Shown piece after piece: positions 61,301 to 64,000 of a stretch of DNA of 64,000 bases. Below the pieces are notes generated by a model. That model was not told the origin of the DNA. It was given only the letters and a program-made list of their open reading frames with translations, and did no database searches. The translations under genes and the position numbers were made by a program. Every line of letters starts with the position of its first letter. Positions within the stretch are counted from its first letter, which is position 1. The DNA lies in the NCBI GenBank assembly GCA_963971405.1, contig OZ020487.1:32101371-32165370 (forward strand). The letters are read 5' to 3'. This stretch comes from Psococerastis gibbosa (Eukaryota; Arthropoda; Insecta; Psocodea; Psocidae).

Positions 61301-63945
61301 AGGACTATACACTTCCGTCTTACATAGTTTTGAAGATCAAAACATTTGGATCACGTCTCCCAATCTCGATACATTGAGTATTAGTGGAGCGCCGTGAGTA
61401 AAAAAAAAAAAAAAAAAACCCTGTAGTTTAAAATTGAGAGCGGGCAAAATTTTTTTTTTATCATTTTTCTATACACTATAAAAAACACATTTTTAAAGTT
61501 TTTTTTAAATATACATTGACTGAATTCCGAGGCATTACCATTTTTGTTTTACTCATGGCGCTCCACTAATACTCATTGTATAGAGATTGGCAACGTGATT
61601 CAAATGTTTTGATCTTCAAAACTATGTAAGAGAAAAGTGTATAGTCCCACCTCTCGAACAACACCACTAACACTCCGTTACGACAAAAATCGACCGAATG
61701 GTGCGGATTACAAAACAGGAAGTTGTGTTGCCGCACCCTGAAGTTAATGATGAGATGGGGCAAAAATTTTTTTTAACGTTTTCAATATTCTATTAAAAAC
61801 ACATTTTCAAAGTTTTTATAAATATTCTTTGACTGGCCCTGAATTCCGAGGCATTTCCATTTTTTCTCTTTTTTTTGTCTTACGGCGCTCCACTACTACT
61901 CAATGTATTGGGAATGGAGGACGTGGTCTAAATGTCTTGATCTTCGGAACTATGCTGGCCTAAAACAAAAGTGTATAGTCCCACCTCTCGAATGAGACCA
62001 TAAACACTTCGCTACGACATCCACCGACCGAATGGCACGCATTACAAAAAAGGGAAGTTATGCTGCCATACCCTGTAGCTAAAAATTGGGAGCGGGCAAA
62101 ATTTTTTTTTAACATCTCTCCGGTCCTGTAATGGTGATGACAATGGATTCCCCCCCCCCCTATACCTTTTATCCTTCTTTTTTTCACTGCTCCTCTGTTT
62201 CCTTCTTCTCTATTTAATTTTAATTAATTTATAATAGTCTACAATGTTTTTTTTTTAATTTTTAAGGTTAGCATGAAAACAAGACTTTATAGTCTTATTG
62301 TTCGCCTTGTGTTTGCAATAAAGTCGTTTTTTCATTTCATTTCATTTCATTTCAACATTTTTCTATTTACCACCAACAACACATTTTCAAAACTTTTATA
62401 AATATTCATGGACTGTCCCTGGATTCCGAGGTTTTGCCATTTTTTGTCTAATTGCACTCCACTAACTGTACTTAGTTAATTTTCAATACTCACGGTATTT
62501 TTCAGTCTTTTTAGGGTTCCATATTATGCAATTTTTATCGCTTATTTTGTCTGATTTCAGGTACCGTGGAAGTAGAAGACCAAGTAAGTTTCATACTAAT
62601 ACAATAGTTTCTCTATGAGATAGGCTTAAATTGTTATAATTAAATTCACGAAAATATGCAGTTTAATTGTAAGAGGTAGATCGGGGATGGGCCCCAGATT
62701 TTCTGTATCTATAGGTATGTAGCCTAATGTAACAGAGTGAATGCCGCAAGTGGTTGGGGCAAAACTGATGGGCTCTTCGAGTCAGTACTCTATCGCTGTA
62801 AAAAAGTTGCGCTTTAGGCCTAATTCGAAATTAATTTCCAAGTTGAAACTTCTGAAAGCTTTGATTTTGCATAATGTTTCAGATAAGCGTAGTGTCATAC
62901 CTAAGAAGTGAGTTTAGGTACATTGATCCTCAGAGAATCGCCGTTTATGGACAGGTAATAAAGGAAATTGGGTACCCGGTTATAAAGTTTAGATAAGTCT
63001 AGTTACAAATAAATAAGGTAATGACATTTTTGATAAAGCAGTAGAATTCGGGATGTATTGAGATTGTATCTCAGAAGTCTATGCAGTGCCACTGAAGATG
63101 TCGACCGCAGATATTGACGAAACATTTAGAAGTACGGTTTCAGATCAACCAGGGCGTATCATCCCGGATTCTACTACCCCTTCGTGTAAGTCCGGCCTTG
63201 AAATTCTTTGTCATTATAACGACTTTTTTGATCTATTGCTAAGCCAACCTAGCCGAAATACGGTTATAAAGCCCTCTCTTACACCATACAAGGTTGGCTA
63301 GGGACCACCTGCTTTACATGATCTCCAAAGTATGGCCAAAAAACGCAGTAAGTGTGGGACTCTAACCAACAAACTTTCGGATGATATTATTGACAGTCTG
63401 TACGACTACTTTACGATATGATATATACAATATTTTAATAAGTTTACCTGTATGTCTAGTCCTTCACTATCTTCAATTAACTTTAATATTTTCAGGGGCA
63501 CGGTGCCTATGTGGCGACAATGCTTCTCTCTAAGGACAAAGACAACATAATCAAGTGTGGGGTAAGATATTACAATCATACAGTTTTCCAAATTTGACCA
63601 ACTGTTCAAAATGTAGGGGCAATACTTACATTTAATATTATGCGGTGCTAATTTGAATACCTAACTATTGTACAATGCGCACATTAAATAACTATAGCCT
63701 ATAACTATTAGTAGTACTACGGCTTACAGAACTTTGTTTCCTCTTCTGAAAGAAAGCAAGACATAGGCCCTAGGTTACGGAACTTCATTCGCAGCCACGG
63801 AAGGTTGGGCAAGTTGGAATATTGATTGATTAATAGATATATTGATTGATATGCTTACATAGCTATGGTATAAAATCTTTAATTGTTTGACGATGTTGCC
63901 TGTTCTAGGTTGCAGTTAACCCTATTTCCACATTCTCTCAGACTG
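34302..63945 (+). CDS. DPP10-like: Inactive dipeptidyl peptidase, DPP10/DPP6-like; multi-exon, 3' end outside window
   Basis: Type II membrane glycoprotein of the S9B (DPP IV) family. In vertebrates its closest relatives, DPP6 and DPP10, do not cleave peptides but bind Kv4 channels at the plasma membrane and tune their gating. Nineteen exons can be joined in one frame with GT/AG borders: first exon, exon 2 (QRNWRG then start of membrane span), exon 3 (rest of span, about residues 37-59), beta-propeller exons 4-14, and alpha/beta-hydrolase exons 15-19. About eleven N-glycosylation sequons lie in the ectodomain. DGRGTG and VEVEDQ match the DPP family. The nucleophile position reads Y-G-Q-G-H-G-A instead of W-G-W-S-Y-G-G, so Ser is Gly as in DPP10. 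The Glu-Glu anchor reads E-T-R. About 713 codons are visible in the exon 1a isoform. The last exon and the Asp/His region lie beyond the window. Family and inactivity are near certain; the Kv4 role is inferred from homology. Confidence 0.93.
34547..35733 (-). mobile_element. HINE-like repeat, old copy H, split by a MITE
   Basis: Diverged inverted copy. Left end AGAACAGGTACG matches AGAACCGGTCCG of young copies; right end ATGGGAAAGCA. Middle blocks can be followed on both sides of a 395-bp MITE (34806-35200) that landed inside it. Its 3' end faces exon 1a from downstream. Confidence 0.65.
34806..35200. mobile_element. PIF/Harbinger-type MITE, copy 1
   Basis: About 395 bp with terminal inverted repeats of over 100 bp starting GGCGGGGTTTCCACCGACC. 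Flanked by TTA on both sides (34803-34805 and 35201-35203). A TWA target duplication is typical of PIF/Harbinger. No coding capacity. Inserted in HINE copy H. Confidence 0.75.
36130..36890 (-). mobile_element. RTE-type LINE fragment, second copy
   Basis: Same family as 10540-10895. Frame 36657-36839 has KINSRIEQAQNVFMEMQ and RMVKFYVLPIVLQYMVW; the end of the protein (CMMIANLH) reads in another frame near 36320. 5'-truncated and frameshifted. Confidence 0.7.
37503..38505 (+). mobile_element. Jockey/CR1-like LINE ORF2 C-terminus, with SINE in its 3' UTR
   Basis: Intact frame of about 229 codons to stop at 38192: FLGMQVDMDLNWNKHVAELL, LQAYHSLVMSHINYCILAW, FQKRGVRYMLKLGPRDSCR. This is the thumb/C-terminal region of non-LTR reverse transcriptases. 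5'-truncated. A SINE2 copy follows at 38213, and the LINE tail (TGTATTGTATTGTATAG then AATA repeats) resumes to about 38505. Not a host gene although the frame is open. Confidence 0.75.
38213..38393 (+). mobile_element. SINE2 copy in a LINE 3' UTR
   Basis: Full-length match to the copy at 9135 with the same head and GGCGACTGAAGAGGTCAATC body. Ends in A/T-rich AAATAAAA repeats. It follows the LINE stop codon by 20 bp. Confidence 0.75.
39587..39662. mobile_element. Small MITE, family M1 copy 2
   Basis: ATCAGTATAATCCGGAATG pairs imperfectly with ATACCGGGTTCTACTGAT. The interior GTCGTTCTGAAAGCATAC matches the copy at 6082. Non-coding. Confidence 0.45.
39918..40075 (+). mobile_element. SINE1 (tRNA-derived), plus-strand copy
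   Basis: Head TGTAGTCGTATGGACTGTG, box B GGTTCGAGTCG at 39968, body GAGCATGCCTCGGAGTGC and a diverged tail GGCTTTATAGGCC. Older than the minus-strand copies. Confidence 0.65.
40330..40440. promoter_or_regulatory. GC-rich island inside intron 1 (candidate promoter/enhancer)
   Basis: Contains TTGACTCATGCGCAGT (AP-1-like TGACTCA next to an NRF1-like half site), CCACGTGCG (E-box) and several CpGs. Lies 2.5 kb upstream of exon 1b. Regulatory role is a guess. Confidence 0.25.
42211..42601. mobile_element. piggyBac-type MITE (TTAA-flanked)
   Basis: TTAA at both ends (42211-42214 and 42598-42601). Terminal inverted repeats begin GGCTGAGTGTTCAAAATG and pair over about 95 bp, including the block near 'GTTCCACAGATACAAAGAT' and its inverse. 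The TTAA target points to piggyBac. It ends 310 bp upstream of the exon 1b start codon. Confidence 0.72.
42911..43003 (+). CDS. DPP10-like: DPP10-like gene, alternative first exon 1b
   Basis: Thirty-one codons beginning MSDSNLRKQSNASG and ending APYGKEE, followed by donor GTATGT at 43004. It ends in phase 0 and can splice directly to exon 2. The basic, serine-rich, non-hydrophobic composition suits a cytosolic tail. ATG is preceded by AAA at -3. TATAAA (42825) and an arthropod-type TCAGT initiator (42868) lie upstream but are weak evidence. Confidence 0.75.
43021..43235. mobile_element. Probable hAT-type MITE, diverged
   Basis: Ends CAAGGGCGGATAAAG and CTTTGGATCCGCCATTG form an inverted repeat like that of the element at 3310. 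It has the same internal G and C runs. The 8-bp duplication is not recognisable. It starts just after the exon 1b donor site. Confidence 0.5.
43397..43780. mobile_element. PIF/Harbinger-type MITE, copy 2
   Basis: Same family as the copy at 34806: 384 bp, starts GGCGCCCATTCCACCGACC, and is flanked by TAA on both sides. Lies between first exons 1b and 1c of the DPP10-like gene. Confidence 0.78.
44323..44358 (+). CDS. Candidate third alternative first exon 1c
   Basis: Twelve codons, MPETTGPIAGLA, with A at -3 before the ATG and donor GTAAGA at 44359 in phase 0. It would join in frame to exon 2. It is short, so chance occurrence is plausible. It is listed because it sits between exon 1b and exon 2 and has the same phase. 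Confidence 0.35.
44359..45545. other. Intronic DNA; one hAT-like end and a C run
   Basis: CCAGTGGTGGACTGCGACTG at 44629 looks like a hAT terminal repeat, followed by a C run of about 19. The matching other end was not located. No exon is seen. Confidence 0.35.
45548..46735. mobile_element. Fold-back element with nested MITE
   Basis: Left arm from about 45548 (GGGGATGACGCCATTAACCA) pairs with a right arm ending about 46735 (TGGTTAATGACGTCATCCTC). Internal blocks such as ACCATTGTTGCCATAAG recur inverted as TATGGCAACAGTGGT. A PIF/Harbinger MITE interrupts the right arm at 46250-46633. No coding capacity. Confidence 0.65.
46250..46633. mobile_element. PIF/Harbinger-type MITE, copy 3
   Basis: 384 bp and very similar to the copy at 43397. 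Flanked by ATA on both sides, which departs from the usual TWA. It is inserted in the right arm of a larger fold-back element. Confidence 0.75.
46942..47130 (-). mobile_element. SINE1 (tRNA-derived), copy
   Basis: Tail first in this orientation (TTGTTCCATTACTAAGCCAA, CTAGCGGAGTTAGGGC), then body ATGTCCTCCAAAGCATGG and a degenerate box B. The apparent start codon ATGGCCAGAAATTT here belongs to the SINE. Confidence 0.7.
47131..47616. other. Intron sequence upstream of exon 2, probably repeat-derived
   Basis: 47280-47590 is GC-richer and holds GTGGTTTCCCGTTGTCTTC and similar text reminiscent of a dispersed repeat seen in arthropods, but I cannot name it. Its frames overlap and are not supported as coding. 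Confidence 0.35.
47160..47210 (-). mobile_element. RTE-type LINE 3' scrap
   Basis: CCTCTTCTATCGAAGATTGG followed by CGATCATCATGGCAA equals the 3' edge of the LINE copies at 10540 and 36305. Too short to say more. Confidence 0.45.
47617..47676 (+). CDS. DPP10-like: DPP10-like exon 2 (common juxtamembrane exon)
   Basis: Acceptor TTTACAG, then 20 codons starting ELVISTPSQRNWRG and running into the start of the membrane span, then donor GTAAAT. Human DPP6 reads ELVGSNPPQRNWKG at the same place, so the exon border before EL and the QRNW motif are conserved. This is the strongest single link to the DPP6/DPP10 branch. Confidence 0.92.
48278..48354 (+). CDS. DPP10-like: DPP10-like exon 3 (transmembrane segment)
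   Basis: Codes VIAAVLGLILCAIMMLMPL then DEGPRV. Together with the end of exon 2 it makes one hydrophobic helix of about 23 residues followed by the luminal/extracellular stalk. Acceptor TTTACAG, donor GTAATT, ends in phase 2. Confidence 0.9.
48903..49068 (+). CDS. DPP10-like: DPP10-like exon 4 (start of beta-propeller)
   Basis: Begins GGLFTLDSVGNFTP and includes WISSTQLVYMDQHGG, the usual first propeller strand of DPP IV proteins. It carries sequons NFT, NGT, NFT and NLT. Acceptor GTAAAG (not a strong polypyrimidine tract) and donor GTAAGT. Phase 2 in, phase 0 out. Confidence 0.88.
49420..49960 (+). mobile_element. LINE 3' end with (TATTC)n tail in intron 4
   Basis: Frames near 49430-49730 read YEARTLCTRRKIADAIYIYK, VLNGLEDN and further C-terminal blocks in a second frame. 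The 3' UTR ends AATAAAATTTGTATC followed by TATTC repeats. 5'-truncated, with a frame change. Confidence 0.65.
50466..50596. mobile_element. Small inverted-repeat element in intron 4
   Basis: ACTCATTGTGAATAAGAAAT at 50465 pairs with TTATTTTTTATTCACAATGAGT at the other end. The inner part (TTTCGGCTCACGCCATCGTC) resembles, in reverse, the TGATGATGG...CGAAACG motif at 21068. Confidence 0.5.
50660..50735 (-). mobile_element. SINE1/LINE shared-tail fragment in intron 4
   Basis: GGGCCCTAAGGCTTTTACAC followed by TCAACTAGGGGTC is the reverse of the SINE1/LINE tail. Short and diverged. Confidence 0.4.
51350..51415 (+). repeat. Minisatellite (TTATCCTGTM)n in intron 4
   Basis: TTATCCTGTCTTATCCTGTA and following units repeat a 10-bp motif about six times with one irregular unit. 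Confidence 0.85.
51635..51740 (+). mobile_element. SINE2 partial copy in intron 4
   Basis: Retains GTGCGAGTTTCTACACACAA and GGCGATTAAAGAGGTCAATC with a T-rich end. The middle is deleted. Confidence 0.5.
51977..52104 (+). CDS. DPP10-like: DPP10-like exon 5 (propeller)
   Basis: Codes RQINAEDYRVSSDLNYVLL and then KAKYYIYDVSTQ, matching the 'VSPDLKYVLLAYD ... YVIYNI' segment of DPP10. Acceptor TTTTTAG, donor GTAAGT; ends with CA, completed to Gln by exon 6. Confidence 0.92.
52232..52415 (+). mobile_element. SINE2 copy in intron 5
   Basis: Diverged copy: GACAATGCGGTAGCATGCTT, GAGTTTCTGCACAC, then GCGATTGAAGAGGTTAATCG and an A/T-rich end. Confidence 0.65.
52818..52890 (+). CDS. DPP10-like: DPP10-like exon 6 (propeller)
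   Basis: Short 73-nt exon coding EAPPLTLQELDKWDVPF and LEAVTFT. Acceptor GTTGCAG, donor GTACGT, phase 2 in and phase 0 out. It lies where DPP IV proteins have the strand leading to 'W.P.G..LAYV'. Confidence 0.9.
53000..53290 (-). repeat. G/C-run repeat family (Gx), inverted copy in intron 6
   Basis: TCTCCAGGGGGAGACCCCCG and CCCCGGGCCCCCCTTGTG are the reverse of the blocks at 26340 and 27240. Bordered by a C run at 53010. Confidence 0.5.
53413..53710 (-). mobile_element. LINE ORF2 C-terminus, inverted, in intron 6
   Basis: Minus-strand frame reads KRLNWWGHVLRRDENHLVKR, then GRRPPGRPKVTLKRKI and LGLSTEDAQNRIVW. Same clade as the end at 32990-33250. Truncated at both ends. Confidence 0.72.
54102..54293 (-). 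mobile_element. SINE1 (tRNA-derived), copy in intron 6
   Basis: Contains GTGTGGGACTCGAACCAACA (reverse of box B), CTTTCGGGTGAAAGTTGG and the body TGCCCTTCGTAGCATGGCC. The tail region has a short internal duplication of CACTCTTATAAG. Confidence 0.75.
54353..54498 (+). CDS. DPP10-like: DPP10-like exon 7 (propeller; altered Glu-Glu motif)
   Basis: Codes PTGSGVAFVYNNDIYFKPF and ends GRPDFLYET, with R completed by exon 8. This aligns with DPP IV 'LAYVWNNDIY ... DWVYEEEV'. The Glu205-Glu206 pair that holds the substrate N-terminus is Thr-Arg here (about residues 238-239 of isoform 1a). Acceptor is TATCTAG; a nearby CACAG would break the frame. Confidence 0.92.
55013..55127 (+). CDS. DPP10-like: DPP10-like exon 8 (propeller)
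   Basis: Codes VLELGSAMWFSPDSLMLLY then ARFNCTKVGQNFYPYYGNK. It matches the 'A.WWSPDG..LA...FND..V' strand that follows the EE motif in DPP IV proteins. Acceptor GTTGCAG, donor GTCAGT, phase 0 out. Confidence 0.92.
55447..55589 (+). CDS. DPP10-like: DPP10-like exon 9 (propeller)
   Basis: Contains VRFPKPGTNNPQVQLFVAD, equivalent to the highly conserved 'RYPKAGTPNPTVKLFV' of the family. Acceptor TTTTCAG, donor GTAAGT, ends with AA completed to Lys by exon 10. Confidence 0.93.
55837..55960 (+). CDS. DPP10-like: DPP10-like exon 10 (propeller)
   Basis: Codes DYYLTGVTWIANRTFCVTW, matching 'DHYLT.VTW' in DPP IV proteins, followed by MNRRQNVTSVSICSATNGT. Sequons NRT, NVT and NGT. Acceptor GCTTGCAG, donor GTTAGT, phase 0 out. 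Confidence 0.92.
55990..56085 (-). mobile_element. LINE 3'-tail fragment
   Basis: Reverse complement reads GGTTAGCATGAAAAG, GACTTTATAGTC and a tail of AATTC/ATTCA repeats, matching the tail at 62260-62350. Lies in intron 10. Confidence 0.6.
56370..56556 (-). mobile_element. SINE1 (tRNA-derived), copy in intron 10
   Basis: Tail GTTCTATTATTAAGCC, body with a short deletion, then GTGGGACTCGAACCAACAAC and CTTTCGGGTGAAAGTCGG. Reading frames across it are by-products of the repeat. Confidence 0.75.
56916..57154 (+). CDS. DPP10-like: DPP10-like exon 11 (propeller, longest visible exon)
   Basis: Seventy-nine codons covering SHWVNRIPNPIFNENLSCF through SPSTITVIDILAWDLKNHI. The 'TV..ILAWD....' strand is typical of the family. 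Acceptor CTTCCAG, donor GTGAGT; GT completed to Val by exon 12. Confidence 0.92.
57748..57968 (+). CDS. DPP10-like: DPP10-like exon 12 (cysteine-rich propeller blade)
   Basis: Codes FFLAVVEPGSRHLYRTGD, then LLLDCLTCPL, IKCGYIKAYFN and YYVLDCLG. The four-cysteine pattern C..C...C...C corresponds to the disulphide-bonded cysteine-rich region of DPP IV proteins. Acceptor TTTCAG, donor GTTAGT. Confidence 0.94.
58368..58495 (+). CDS. DPP10-like: DPP10-like exon 13 (propeller end)
   Basis: Codes GPDVPSTVLVDAVNNTI and ends with LRELFASMAKPQIKTLQ, matching 'GP.VP...L ... L......P.I..L' in DPP10. Acceptor TTTAAG, donor GTTAGA, phase 0 out. Confidence 0.93.
58570..58990 (-). mobile_element. LINE ORF2 C-terminus remnant in intron 13
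   Basis: Reverse complement yields RRIRRNDELYAIYQEPMIV, AEMKAARIR, then RWLDD-like and RRWLAKE blocks in shifting frames. This matches 'RIRRNDELYELY...IVTEIKASRLRWLGH' of LINE reverse transcriptases. Several frame changes and stops. Confidence 0.65.
59173..59270 (+). CDS. DPP10-like: DPP10-like exon 14 (start of hydrolase domain)
   Basis: Codes VEVESGFQAQVRLFLPPGL then TFPLILHV. This is the propeller-to-hydrolase switch ('L.L..P..F....YALLL'). Acceptor CTGCAG, donor GTAAGT, ends GT, completed to Val by exon 15. Confidence 0.9.
59345..59884 (+). mobile_element. LINE 3' end whose tail is shared with SINE1, in intron 14
   Basis: Frame 59360-59584 reads GRRKLHQGTLIYKILNGFAP and RRDDLLVIPTHL, the C-terminus of a non-LTR reverse transcriptase. 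The last 100 bp (CTAGTTGAGTGTAAGAAAGG ... CCCTAACTCCGTTAGG) match the 3' part of the SINE1 copies and end in TTA repeats. Confidence 0.72.
60233..60390 (+). CDS. DPP10-like: DPP10-like exon 15 (hydrolase domain)
   Basis: Codes PGSQLVTEKFHVDWLWYLA followed by IVAEIDGRGTGCQGEKM. DGRGTG.QG is a signature of the family, and 'SQLVTEKFHVDW' is very close to DPP10 'GQLVTDKFHIDW'. Acceptor GGTAG, donor GTAAGT, phase 1 out. Confidence 0.96.
60756..62462. mobile_element. 1.7-kb fold-back element with tandem units, in intron 15
   Basis: Ends GTGGAGTGCAATTAGACAA and its inverse at 62444-62462, each next to TA, a possible TA target duplication. Inside, a unit of about 310 bp occurs twice forward (60760-61090, 61098-61400) and twice or more in reverse (about 61410-62115 and 62354-62462). 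A LINE 3' end is inserted at 62116-62353. The reading frames in it are not genes. It sits in the intron before the 23-nt exon. Confidence 0.75.
62116..62353 (+). mobile_element. LINE 3' end with (ATTTC)n tail
   Basis: Flanked by AACAT on both sides (62111-62115 and 62354-62358), a likely target duplication. Ends with GACTTTATAGTC, AATAAAG and repeated ATTTC. The same 3' end occurs inverted at 55990-56085. No coding part retained. Confidence 0.65.
62561..62583 (+). CDS. DPP10-like: DPP10-like exon 16 (23-nt microexon)
   Basis: A 23-nt exon adding GTVEVEDQ (first Gly shared with exon 15). DPP10 reads GSVEVKDQ here. Acceptor GATTTCAG, donor GTAAGT. It follows an intron of about 2.2 kb that holds the fold-back element. 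Confidence 0.9.
62883..62954 (+). CDS. DPP10-like: DPP10-like exon 17 (hydrolase, up to the nucleophile elbow)
   Basis: Twenty-four codons ending YIDPQRIAVYGQ, equal to 'YIDSKRLSIFGK' in DPP10. Ends in phase 0 immediately before the position of the catalytic serine. Acceptor TTTCAG, donor GTAATA. Confidence 0.94.
63033..63188. mobile_element. Small MITE, family M1 copy 3, in intron 17
   Basis: GATAAAGCAGTAGAATTCGG pairs with CCCGGATTCTACTACCCC. Lies in the intron between exons 17 and 18 of the DPP10-like gene. Confidence 0.4.
63222..63412 (-). mobile_element. SINE1 (tRNA-derived), copy in intron 17
   Basis: Tail ATTGCTAAGCCAACCTAGCC, body ATGATCTCCAAAGTATGGCC, and degenerate box B GTGGGACTCTAACCAACAAA. 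Between exons 17 and 18, next to a small MITE. Confidence 0.68.
63496..63561 (+). CDS. DPP10-like: DPP10-like exon 18 (nucleophile elbow without serine)
   Basis: Codes GHGAYVATMLLSKDKDN then IIKCG. It aligns with DPP10 'GYGGYIASMILKSDE..FKCG'. The first Gly (about residue 680) stands at the position of catalytic Ser630 of DPP4. Acceptor TTTTCAG, donor GTAAGA. Confidence 0.94.
63909..63945 (+). CDS. DPP10-like: DPP10-like exon 19 (last visible exon)
   Basis: Codes VAVNPISTFSQT, matching 'SVVAPITDLKLY' of DPP10. Acceptor TTCTAG, donor GTGAGT at 63946. The rest of the hydrolase domain must lie downstream of the window. Confidence 0.85.
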
Positions 63946-64000
63946 GTGAGTATAGAATTCATCTACACAATGATGGCACCATTTCGCATTTCAGTGGCAT

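Overview
The window is a piece of an animal nuclear genome: AT-rich, with introns, U2-type GT/AG splice sites, tRNA-derived SINEs, many LINE 3' ends, MITEs and microsatellites. There are no bacterial-style operons. Short TTAGG-like stretches (for example near 8580-8670), RTE-type LINE ends and the gene content fit a protostome invertebrate, most likely an arthropod. I cannot name the species.

Only one host gene can be supported. It is a large plus-strand gene for a single-pass type II membrane protein of the dipeptidyl peptidase IV family, closest by eye to vertebrate DPP10/DPP6, the non-enzymatic auxiliary subunits of Kv4 potassium channels. Two clear alternative first exons (34302-34367 and 42911-43003), plus a weaker candidate (44323-44358), all end in phase 0 and can splice to the common exon 2 at 47617. 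Exons 2-19 run to 63945, and the gene continues past the window end. The serine of the G-W-S-Y-G-G nucleophile motif is glycine, and the Glu-Glu substrate anchor is also changed, so the product should be an inactive pseudo-peptidase. About 713 codons of the longest-intron isoform are visible. The C-terminus, including the catalytic Asp/His region, lies outside.

Region by region: 1-12 kb is non-coding with small MITEs, hairpin elements and SINE pieces. 12.6-13.8, 21.8-24.1, 29.2-30.9 and 33.3-35.7 kb hold eight copies (including old fragments near 7.0 kb) of one roughly 0.85-1.2 kb repeat. Its termini, subterminal inverted repeats, 3' hairpin, (GTCT)n tract and T/T insertion site look like a Helentron-associated (HINE/DINE-type) rolling-circle element. 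14.2-15.2 kb is a decayed tandem array. 36-38.5 kb carries two LINE fragments with a SINE. The introns of the DPP gene from 48 kb to the end carry further LINE 3' ends, SINEs and a 1.7-kb fold-back element.

The main functional story is the DPP10-like gene with alternative N-termini. Exon 1a and its TATA box lie in a 420-bp island between the 3' ends of two oppositely oriented HINE copies. A TTAA-flanked MITE lies about 300 bp upstream of the start codon in exon 1b. No retrovirus, LTR element, CRISPR array or genuine tRNA/rRNA gene was recognised.
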